From: Methanobacteriota archaeon
GTDB lineage: Archaea; Thermoplasmatota; Thermoplasmata; RBG-16-68-12
DNA: 10,795 bases
Direction of reading: 5' to 3'
NCBI GenBank assembly: GCA_005878995.1
Contig: VBME01000170.1
Coordinates: 1-10,795 of the forward strand
The translations under genes and the position numbers were made by a program. Positions 1 through 6,687 of this stretch are shown piece by piece; within the stretch, counting starts at the first letter, position 1; each line of letters opens with the position of its first letter. Under the pieces are notes generated by a model. That model was not told the origin of the DNA, made no database searches, and was given only the letters and a program-made list of their open reading frames with translations.

Positions 1-557
1 GGGACGGAAGGCCAGGGACCTACATCTCGCTCGAGCAGGGCCGCGACAACTTGACGCGCCACCTCGAACAGATGAGCTTGAGCCCGCGGGATGTCGAGAA
101 CAAGGTCAGCATCGTCGATCTCGGGATGATTCGTCGCAACTTGGACGGGATCACGGACCGCACCTGGCTCGAGATCTTCAAGATGTACGCGACAAACCTA
201 AAACGCACGTTGAATTACGAAATCCTCGTCGTCGACTCCCTGCCCGTCCTCGAGGTCATGGCCCGGTTCGAGAATCCTCGTGAGGAACTGTTCCTGCTAT
301 TCGAGTGGATCCGGGATCTCAAGGCCACGACCTTCCTCATCAGCGAGATGAAACCCGGGAGCGAGGACTTTGGGAAGAATGGCGAGGAGTACCTGTGCGA
401 CGGGATTATCCACACGAAGATGGAGCGCGTGGACGACGCGAACATCCAACGGCGGATTCGATGTGTGAAGTTACGCGGGACGGATCACTCCCCGAACTAC
501 TACACGCTCATCTTCCAGAACGGGGTCCTCCAAGTGACGCGAATCATCGCGGAATAG
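1..557 (+). CDS. KaiC/RAD55-like RecA-superfamily ATPase, C-terminal part (5' end outside window)
   Basis: The open frame enters from the left edge (first whole codon at base 3) and stops at TAG 555-557, so about 184 residues are visible. The frame opens with GTYISLEQGRDNL, matching the 'yvSLEE....l' strand after the P-loop in KaiC/RAD55-family ATPases. About 70 residues later comes EILVVDSLPVL, a hydrophobic strand ending in Asp-Ser that fits Walker B. It continues with LKATTFLISEM and a C-terminal IRCVKLRGTDH, corresponding to the family's 'r.l.V.KmRg..h' strand. The Walker A motif must lie upstream of the window. The family are soluble ATPases, many of them in archaeal signalling or DNA-repair-like roles; the substrate cannot be told here. 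The first available start inside the window (TTG 51) would lose the SLEQ strand, so I treat the gene as 5'-truncated. The next gene follows on the same strand after 50 bases. Confidence 0.85.
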   Translation, partial: DGRPGTYISLEQGRDNLTRHLEQMSLSPRDVENKVSIVDLGMIRRNLDGITDRTWLEIFKMYATNLKRTLNYEILVVDSLPVLEVMARFENPREELFLLFEWIRDLKATTFLISEMKPGSEDFGKNGEEYLCDGIIHTKMERVDDANIQRRIRCVKLRGTDHSPNYYTLIFQNGVLQVTRIIAE

Positions 558-607
558 CGCGGGTCCTTACGCTATCCCGACTCCGCTCTTTGGGCCAAAA
601 GCCTAAT
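558..607. other. Short intergenic spacer before the protease gene
   Basis: These fifty bases separate the ATPase stop from the likely GTG start of the protease. I see no purine-rich ribosome binding site and no convincing TATA box. The only structure is the small dyad TTTGGGCCAAA at 589-599 (five-base arms around one base), which ends nine bases before the GTG. With no Shine-Dalgarno, the protease is either leaderless or the start is misplaced. Confidence 0.4.
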
Positions 608-3600
608 GTGCGTGGCGCCGCATCCTGCGGTTCCGAGGCGAAGGTTTCCGCCTCCGCTTCTCGAAGGAGGCACCGCCACACGGCCTTTCTCATCTTCCGT
701 GTCTTGGCGACTTTCGTTCTGGCACTCCTCGTCATCGTGCAGATGCCGTCGACCGGACCGGAGCCCTCGGCGGTCGGCGGAACGCCCGGCGGCCTCCTAG
801 TGACGTTCCGGACGGACGCGGCTCCCCCCGAGATCATCGCGACCGGCGCTCAAATCCTCGAGTCGTACGGATCGTTCGCGGTCGCGCGCGGTGGCGCCGG
901 AATCCTATCCGCCCTCCGAGCTGCCGGCCATTACGCCGAGCCGCTCCAAAGCCCATCCGACTTGGAACTCGCGGGCGGTCCCGTCGACGTGGCAATGCTG
1001 GCGTCCCGGCCGCCCGCCCCCTGGTCCGTCGACGACCGAGGGATGGCCGTCGGCATCGTCCACTTCCGGGTCCCCATCAAGGCGGAGTGGAAAACCGATC
1101 TCGAGTCCCGCGGGATGGACGTGCTGCGATATCTCCCGCAAGATGCTTTCATCGTCCGAGGTCGACCCGCCGACCTTGACGGCGCGTCCTCCATGCCCTC
1201 CGTGAACTGGGTGGGGCCATACGAGGCTGGATGGAAGGTTCGACCGGGCACGGCAACGCAGGGCCTCGTTGACGCCCGCATCATCGTGTTCCCCGGAGCA
1301 TATCCGGAAACCGTCGAAGCTTGGCTCGGGCACGCCGGAATCCCGGCGCTGTCCGGGAGCAATCGTGGGCCCATGATCGTCGGCACGTTCGGGAGCGGAG
1401 ACTTCCAATGGGTCCGAGCGAGGATCCCCGCCAACCTCGTCGCGTCCCTCGCGGACCAACCCTCCGTCGAGTTCATCGATCCGGTCGAAGCCGTCCATAC
1501 GTGGAACGCCGAGACGGACTGGGTCATTCAGACGAACAGTTCGAACCTCTACCGCTACTGGACGAACGGCCTCGATGGAAACGGCCAAGTGATCGGAATG
1601 GCCGACACGGGCCTCGATTACGACGGCGCCTCGTTCCGCAACTCGACGACCACGATCACGATTGGGGACATCTACAACACAACGGACATGAACCGCCGCA
1701 AGGTCGTGCGGTACGTGGACATGGGCGTCCTCACCGGCCAGCTGACCTGGCCCGGCGGCGGCGGACCGTGGGATCCGTTCTCGATCAAGGATTGCGACCA
1801 CGGCCATGGGACCGCGGTCGCTTCGACCCTCGCGGGCAACGATAACGGGATTGGCAACTCTCCGAACGACGGGGACGCGCTCCTCGCGAAGATTTACCTC
1901 CAAGACGTCGGAGGGTTTCAGGGCATCGCGATCTGCCCCTCCTTCGGGGGCGAGAACCTGATCTACCTTCCGGAGGACTACACAAACCTCTTCGGCCCGC
2001 CGGGGCTCGTGTACAACGATCCGATCGCACCAGTCCGGATCCACAGCGACAGCTGGGGCGCCGACACGAACGTGTACGACGTTTCGGCGCGGATGGTTGA
2101 CGCGTTCGTGTGGTCCCATCCCGACATGACGATCCTGTTCGCCGCCGGAAACGCGGGGAGCAATGCCGCCACGGTCGGCACGCCGGCGACGGCGAAGGAC
2201 GTCGTCGCCGTCGGCGGTGCCTACAACCCCGACACGGGCCTCGGGCTCGCTCAAAACGACCTCGCCCCTCAGAGCAGCCGCGGACCGACGACGGACGGCC
2301 GCATCAAGCCGACGATCGTGACGATTTTCGACGGCGACTCGGTGATGTCCGACGGGAATCCGATGAGCGGGGCCGGCGCCGCGGATATGCATTGGGCCGG
2401 GACGAGTTACGCAACGCCCGCGGCCGCCGCGGCCGCCGCGATCATCCGCCAGTACTTCACCGACGGATGGTATCCTTCTGGCGCGCCGGTCGCCGCGAAC
2501 TCGATATCTCCGAGCGCCGCCCTCGTGCGCGCGATCCTCATTGCCTCCGGGCAACAGGTCACCGGCACCGGGACCGTCCGTCGCTCCTTGACGGATACGT
2601 GGCCGAACAACGAGCAAGGATTCGGGCGGGTCCTTCTGTCGAAGGTCCTCCCGATTGCCGCCGCAGGAGACACGTTCCGCACGCAAGTCGTTGACGGGAC
2701 CGCGGGCCTCCTGACCGGAGACGATGCGACGTACACGTTCCACGTCGCGACCCCCGGACCCGTGAAGTTCGTCCTCACGTGGAACGACTACCCGGGAACC
2801 ATCGGTGCCGCGAAAGCCCTCGTGAACGACTTGGACCTGCAGGTCACGGCCCCGAACGGGGCGGTGTATCGCGGCAACCATTTCGCGCCGTTTGCGCAAG
2901 GTCAGTCGCTGACGGGTGGCACATTCGACACGACGAACGTCGAGGAGGCCGTGATCCTGAAGACCGCGATCGCCGGCGACTGGTCCGTCCGCGTGATCGC
3001 ATCGAACGTACCCGTCGGGCCGCAACCCTTCGCCCTCGTTGCGACCGGCAACATCGATGGCTCCTATGGCCGGGTCCTGCTCGACCGACCGGCATACTCG
3101 GAATCAGACACGGTCCGGCTTGCCGTCGAGGATTCGGACGCGACATCCGCCGTCGTTCACGTTGCATCGGGAATCGAGCCCGGCGGGGAGAACGTCACCC
3201 TCGGAGGGGGCATCCCGGGACAGGTTTGGCGTGGTTCGATCCGCACCGCATTTGGGACGCCGACACCGGATGGCGTGCTCCAAGTCCGGGATGGCGACAC
3301 GATCACTGCGACGTATCAGGATGTCTCGCCGTCGCACCTGGCGACCGCGAAGGCCATAATCCTCGCAGGTGGCCCGACCATTCACGATGTGAACGTGACC
3401 GGAATCGGCGCGACGAGTGCGGTCGTGCGGTGGACGACGAACAAGCCCGCGACGACCGAAGTCCGGTACGGGACGAACCTCGCATCCCTTTCCACGGGCG
3501 CGAACGCGTCGGATCTGCGGACCGACCACGCGATCTCGCTCACGAACCTCTCGCCGGATACGGTGTACTACTTCGCGGTTACCTCGCGCGGCCGGCTCGC

Positions 3601-5917
3601 CAATGCGACGACCGATTCGAACGCGGGTCTGGGCTACCGATTTCAGACGGCGTCCCTCGGCGACGTCCTCCTCGTCGTGGGGGGCAGTTCGTTCCCGTCC
3701 GAGCGCGAAGCGTCGTACGCCGCCGCGCTCCATGGCGACGGTTGGACGTGGTCCGTCTGGCGCGTTGCGGAACTCGGGCTCCCGAACCTGAGCGTACTCC
3801 AGGGCCGCCGCGCGGTCATCTGGCAGGTCGGGCTGGAGCAGTACCCGCCGTTCAATGCGTCTGCAAGAGCGTTGATTCAGACCTACCTCGATCGAGGGGG
3901 TCGGTTGATTGTCTCGTCGCACGACACCGGCTGGGCGCTCGGCTACCCATCATCCCCCTTCGCGACTCCGGAGACGCAAGCATGGCTCCATGGGGTCCTG
4001 AAGGCGTCGTTCGTCTGCGACCCGTTGACGATCGGCCAGGTCATCGGCGTTTCCTCCGACCCGATCAGCGGTTCGTACACGGGCGGCGTCGTCTACACGC
4101 CGCACCGAGATGGCGGCGCGGACGACCAGCTCTCCCCGAATCCGGCGGGTGGGATTTCCGTCACGGACTGGACGGACGGCAAAGTCCAAAGCCCGTCGGG
4201 AGGGCCGTCGTGCGCCCAAAGCCAGCCGATCGGGCTCCGCTGGGTTTCCTCGTCGCCGAACGGGACCGCGGGCCAGGGCGTGTGGGGCGGGACGCCGTCG
4301 CGGCTCGCGTACTTCGCTTTCGAAATCACCGGAATCGACACGACGGCAACGAACCTGAACCCGACGAGTTCGACCCGGGCGGCGATCCTCGATTCGGCTC
4401 TTCGATGGCTTGTGGGAACGTCGACCACGGGGTTGGACCGCGACCATCCGGACGTTAACATCACGTCGCCGAGCGGCGGGATTTTCACGGGTGTGTCGAT
4501 TCCGATCACGTGGACCGCTACCGCGTATGGGGCGGGCGTCGCAATCGCGAACTTCACGTTGGCCTCGAGTCGGGACGGCGGCTCCACATGGAACCCGATC
4601 GCAACCGTGCCGGGCTCCGCTCGGTCATCCACCTGGAACGTCAGCGGAGTCCCGAATGGCGAGCCATATCTCGTCCGAATCACGACCCAGGACGATGGAA
4701 CACCGGCGCTCTCCGGCTCCGACGTCACCGATGCGGCGTTCGCGATTGCACGTCCCGGAGGCGACTCGGAGGGCCCGGTCCTCTGGGCGGGAAGCGTTCG
4801 CGTCGACCCACAGCCTCCGGGGGCCGCCCTCCCGGCGACGTTCATCGGGACGGCGGACGATCGGGCGCGGGGTAGCTCCCCCCTCATCGCAGCGGAACTG
4901 TTCCTCCAGACCGCGCCTCCAACGCCGGGGGACACCGGAACGGGCCTCCCGATGGAACCGGCCGACGGAACGTTCGACGCGACCGTGGAGGGTGTCGTGT
5001 GGCAGGGGGCCCTCGCAGATCCTCCCGGCGTCGCTTGCGCATGGAGCCATGCGGAGGACGCCGCCGGGAACTGGGGACCCTACGCATCTATCTGCTTCCT
5101 CGTCATCTCGGCAGGTCCCGATACGGCCCCGCCTGCGATCGCAACCCCCAACGCGATCCGGCTAGCCAACGCAGCCCAGGACCTCGTCGTCGGATGGCCC
5201 GCGGCGTGGGACCAGGGCCGCTATGGAGGCACGACGGCATATCACATCCTCCGGGCGACGTCGCCCGGTGGCCCGTACCTCGACGTGAGTGGCGCAATCC
5301 CACAGAACGGGAGCGCACGGTACTCGTTCCTGGACCCGGGCCGCGCCGCCGACGCGTCCAACTACTTCTATCGAATCGAGAACGTGGACGCCGCGAACAA
5401 CGTCGCGAACTCGACGACCCTCGCGGTCAAAGTCCGCATCCCCTTCCTCGCGGGGCTGAACCTCCTCGGGATGCCGGTGGCCCTGACGGACCCCGTCTTC
5501 GGCGATCTCATGGCCGGCGGGGCATGGGCGGATGCGTGGTCGTACGACGCATGCGCGACCGGCTTCGCGTGGTCTTCCGCGCTCCCGACGGATGGGACGA
5601 CGTTCCGACTGCCCACGGGCCGCGGCTTTTGGCTCAACGGGACGGCATCCGACTTCGCGGTGGCCCTCGGCCTCCTAGCCAGGACCTCCGCGGTTCGCCT
5701 GTGTGCGGGCTGGAACCTGATCGCCCTCCCAGGGTTCGCCTCCGGCGTCACGGTCCAGACGCTGAAGGCCACGACGGGCGCGGACCAGGTCCTGGGCTTC
5801 GACTCCGCGGGGCCTTACCATGTCCGCGCCCTATCCGACGCGAGCGTCGTCCAGACCGGCCTGGGATACTGGGTCCACATCGCCGCGGCCGTCACCTGGA
5901 CGGTCCCAGGCTGGTGA
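608..5917 (+). CDS. Giant secreted S8 (subtilisin-family) serine protease with Fn3, GATase-like and C-terminal repeat domains
   Basis: The product is 1769 residues from GTG 608 and is probably an extracellular protease. A basic stretch (RRRHRH) and a hydrophobic segment (about residues 35-53) form a signal peptide or membrane anchor. A prodomain follows to about 310. The catalytic domain runs from about 315 to 690: Asp333 in ADTGLD, His400 in HGHGT, oxyanion Asn515 in AAGNAG and Ser600 in GTSYATP. All triad residues are present. Next is a KP-43-type beta-sandwich (709-815; LTWNDYPG, LVNDLDL), then Fn3 (923-1017; VVRWTTNKPATTEVRYG). An alpha/beta domain resembling class I glutamine amidotransferases spans 1018-1271 (DVLLVVGG, GGRLIVSSHD). 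Ig/Fn3-like domains fill 1281-1610, and two copies of a GWNLI...GYWV module lie at 1612-1769. The frame is open further upstream, back to 305, but that part overlaps the ATPase gene and reads as shadow. TTG 590 is an alternative start. The next possible start (TTG 710) falls inside the hydrophobic segment. Confidence 0.92.
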   Translation: MRGAASCGSEAKVSASASRRRHRHTAFLIFRVLATFVLALLVIVQMPSTGPEPSAVGGTPGGLLVTFRTDAAPPEIIATGAQILESYGSFAVARGGAGILSALRAAGHYAEPLQSPSDLELAGGPVDVAMLASRPPAPWSVDDRGMAVGIVHFRVPIKAEWKTDLESRGMDVLRYLPQDAFIVRGRPADLDGASSMPSVNWVGPYEAGWKVRPGTATQGLVDARIIVFPGAYPETVEAWLGHAGIPALSGSNRGPMIVGTFGSGDFQWVRARIPANLVASLADQPSVEFIDPVEAVHTWNAETDWVIQTNSSNLYRYWTNGLDGNGQVIGMADTGLDYDGASFRNSTTTITIGDIYNTTDMNRRKVVRYVDMGVLTGQLTWPGGGGPWDPFSIKDCDHGHGTAVASTLAGNDNGIGNSPNDGDALLAKIYLQDVGGFQGIAICPSFGGENLIYLPEDYTNLFGPPGLVYNDPIAPVRIHSDSWGADTNVYDVSARMVDAFVWSHPDMTILFAAGNAGSNAATVGTPATAKDVVAVGGAYNPDTGLGLAQNDLAPQSSRGPTTDGRIKPTIVTIFDGDSVMSDGNPMSGAGAADMHWAGTSYATPAAAAAAAIIRQYFTDGWYPSGAPVAANSISPSAALVRAILIASGQQVTGTGTVRRSLTDTWPNNEQGFGRVLLSKVLPIAAAGDTFRTQVVDGTAGLLTGDDATYTFHVATPGPVKFVLTWNDYPGTIGAAKALVNDLDLQVTAPNGAVYRGNHFAPFAQGQSLTGGTFDTTNVEEAVILKTAIAGDWSVRVIASNVPVGPQPFALVATGNIDGSYGRVLLDRPAYSESDTVRLAVEDSDATSAVVHVASGIEPGGENVTLGGGIPGQVWRGSIRTAFGTPTPDGVLQVRDGDTITATYQDVSPSHLATAKAIILAGGPTIHDVNVTGIGATSAVVRWTTNKPATTEVRYGTNLASLSTGANASDLRTDHAISLTNLSPDTVYYFAVTSRGRLANATTDSNAGLGYRFQTASLGDVLLVVGGSSFPSEREASYAAALHGDGWTWSVWRVAELGLPNLSVLQGRRAVIWQVGLEQYPPFNASARALIQTYLDRGGRLIVSSHDTGWALGYPSSPFATPETQAWLHGVLKASFVCDPLTIGQVIGVSSDPISGSYTGGVVYTPHRDGGADDQLSPNPAGGISVTDWTDGKVQSPSGGPSCAQSQPIGLRWVSSSPNGTAGQGVWGGTPSRLAYFAFEITGIDTTATNLNPTSSTRAAILDSALRWLVGTSTTGLDRDHPDVNITSPSGGIFTGVSIPITWTATAYGAGVAIANFTLASSRDGGSTWNPIATVPGSARSSTWNVSGVPNGEPYLVRITTQDDGTPALSGSDVTDAAFAIARPGGDSEGPVLWAGSVRVDPQPPGAALPATFIGTADDRARGSSPLIAAELFLQTAPPTPGDTGTGLPMEPADGTFDATVEGVVWQGALADPPGVACAWSHAEDAAGNWGPYASICFLVISAGPDTAPPAIATPNAIRLANAAQDLVVGWPAAWDQGRYGGTTAYHILRATSPGGPYLDVSGAIPQNGSARYSFLDPGRAADASNYFYRIENVDAANNVANSTTLAVKVRIPFLAGLNLLGMPVALTDPVFGDLMAGGAWADAWSYDACATGFAWSSALPTDGTTFRLPTGRGFWLNGTASDFAVALGLLARTSAVRLCAGWNLIALPGFASGVTVQTLKATTGADQVLGFDSAGPYHVRALSDASVVQTGLGYWVHIAAAVTWTVPGW

Positions 5918-5918
5918 C

Positions 5919-6323
5919 TCACCCGTCGTGGACCTCGAAGACGTCGGACTCCGGAATCTCGTAGTAGAAAACGGACTGCTCGATCTCTTTCTCCTTGGCC
6001 ATCTCCCCGTCGATTTTCTCCCGCCACCCGGGCTTCAGTGCGACGCGAAGCCGCCGGCCTTCTTTCTCGAATGTGACGGCGGGCTCCGAGGCGGATTCGA
6101 GCGCGATGTTCCCCTTGCCCATCGTGCAGCCGCTCGAGAACTGGACGCCGTCGAGCACACATCGCATCGGCGGTTCCGGGCAGGCCTCCACGAGGGCCCG
6201 AAGTCCTTTGTAGTGCCCGAACCGGCGCTTCCCAATCGCACCCATCCGGAGCCCCAGCGTCACGTAGACGCCGAGGTGGCCATGGAAGCGCTGGAGGGCC
6301 GCGAGTTCCTCCGGGAGGTCCAT
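5919..6323 (-). CDS. FmdE-family (formylmethanofuran dehydrogenase subunit E-like) protein, stand-alone
   Basis: This is a 134-residue protein from ATG at 6323-6321. It shows the FmdE signature: FHGHLG at residues 13-18, followed by the glycine-rich helix LGLRMGA and LDGVQFSSGCTMGKGN (57-72). His14, His16, Cys55 and Cys66 are plausible metal ligands. In classical FmdE the HGH is followed by Cys-Pro; here it is Leu-Gly, a form I associate with stand-alone archaeal members. No formylmethanofuran dehydrogenase subunits are nearby, so a role in methanogenesis should not be assumed; binding a metal or metal cofactor is the safest inference. The frame stays open upstream to 6545, but that extension has low complexity and overlaps the zinc-ribbon ORF, and family homology begins within 15 residues of ATG 6323. 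There is no Shine-Dalgarno upstream. The stop codon is one base from the protease stop, so the two genes converge with no room for separate terminators. Confidence 0.87.
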   Translation of the reverse strand: MDLPEELAALQRFHGHLGVYVTLGLRMGAIGKRRFGHYKGLRALVEACPEPPMRCVLDGVQFSSGCTMGKGNIALESASEPAVTFEKEGRRLRVALKPGWREKIDGEMAKEKEIEQSVFYYEIPESDVFEVHDG

Positions 6324-6449
6324 CTTGCGACGGATGACCGCGCCGCCGCAAGAACTTTCGCGCTCCTCGAAGGACGCGTCACTTTCGGCCACCCCTCCCC
6401 CGATTCCTTTAGAGGAGAATCCGTGTATTGAAGAAAATGGCGAAGGACT
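6324..6449. promoter_or_regulatory. Divergent spacer between the FmdE-like gene and the zinc-ribbon ORF
   Basis: These 126 bases should hold the promoters for both directions. On the plus strand, CTTTAGAG (6407-6414) is the only weakly TATA-like stretch, next to the purine-rich AGAGGAGA (6411-6418), which could serve as a ribosome binding site for TTG 6428. That TTG, however, opens a frame different from the zinc ribbon. On the minus strand I see no clear TATA box near the FmdE-like ATG. The element assignments are weak. Confidence 0.3.
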
Positions 6450-6596
6450 TTGCGCTTCTCTCCGACGGAGCTCGGCGAGCCGACCGATCAGGTGAAGCGC
6501 GGTTTCGTTCCCGGGTGTCCCGAATGCGGTGCCGTGCTGTTGCACATCAACGGCTGCGTAGAGTGCCGCGATTGCGGTTATTCGCAGTGCGCCTGA
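6450..6596 (+). CDS. Tiny zinc-ribbon protein (or remnant), start uncertain
   Basis: This frame ends at TGA 6594-6596 and encodes two zinc knuckles, CPECG and CRDCG, with spacing C-x2-C-x11-C-x2-C-x2-C and the ending CGYSQCA. The pattern resembles the zinc-binding tail of B12-dependent (class II) ribonucleotide reductases and related stand-alone ribbons. The frame has an upstream stop at 6429-6431, so the product is at most about 54 codons. The only starts are TTG 6450 (48 residues) and GTG 6492 (34 residues), neither with a well-placed ribosome binding site. A better-looking start region (AGAGGAGA then TTG 6428 and ATG 6437) lies in a different frame, so a one-base frameshift could have split the gene. 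It may be a real small protein, a frameshifted one, or a remnant. It lies 91 bases upstream of mcm on the same strand. Confidence 0.5.
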   Translation: MRFSPTELGEPTDQVKRGFVPGCPECGAVLLHINGCVECRDCGYSQCA

Positions 6597-6618
6597 CCGA
6601 CGACGACACGCGGGCGTT

Positions 6619-6670
6619 CCAGTGGAAACGATGCGAGCTAAACTCAGGCGTGCAACCCGCCCCAGTGGAA
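6619..6670 (+). repeat. Nine-base direct repeat CCAGTGGAA upstream of mcm
   Basis: CCAGTGGAA occurs at 6619-6627 and again at 6662-6670, 43 bases apart, in the short leader between the zinc-ribbon ORF and mcm. The second copy runs into the ribosome binding site. It could be an operator or chance; only two copies are visible. Confidence 0.35.
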
Positions 6671-6675
6671 GGAGG
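6670..6675 (+). promoter_or_regulatory. Shine-Dalgarno AGGAGG for mcm
   Basis: AGGAGG at 6670-6675 matches the anti-Shine-Dalgarno core and ends 12 bases before ATG 6688. It supports that ATG over the upstream in-frame GTG 6622, whose extra 22 residues are basic and unlike MCM N-termini. Confidence 0.6.
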
Positions 6676-6687
6676 ACTCAAAACCAT

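Noticed and set aside
589..599. TTTGGGCCAAA dyad as a terminator or operator
   Set aside because: The arms are five bases with a one-base centre and no T-tract follows; it is too weak to call either.
305..607. Upstream extension of the protease to an ATG at 305
   Set aside because: This part overlaps the ATPase gene, reads as charged low-complexity shadow, and would bury the signal-like segment deep in the protein.
2410..2445. GCGGCC/GCCGCG-rich run as a simple repeat
   Set aside because: It encodes the alanine helix directly after the catalytic GTSYATP of the protease, so it is explained by coding.
905..3025. 706-codon open frame on the minus strand
   Set aside because: It lies entirely antisense to the protease catalytic region, has an Arg/Gly/Val/Asp-rich composition typical of GC-rich shadow frames, and shows no recognisable domain.
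2779..4458. 559-codon open frame on the plus strand in another phase
   Set aside because: It is Arg/Pro/Gly-rich shadow of the protease frame, which carries clear Fn3 and beta-sandwich motifs over the same bases.
6324..6545. 74-residue N-terminal extension of the FmdE-like protein
   Set aside because: Family similarity begins right after ATG 6323; the extension is low complexity and antisense to the zinc-ribbon ORF.
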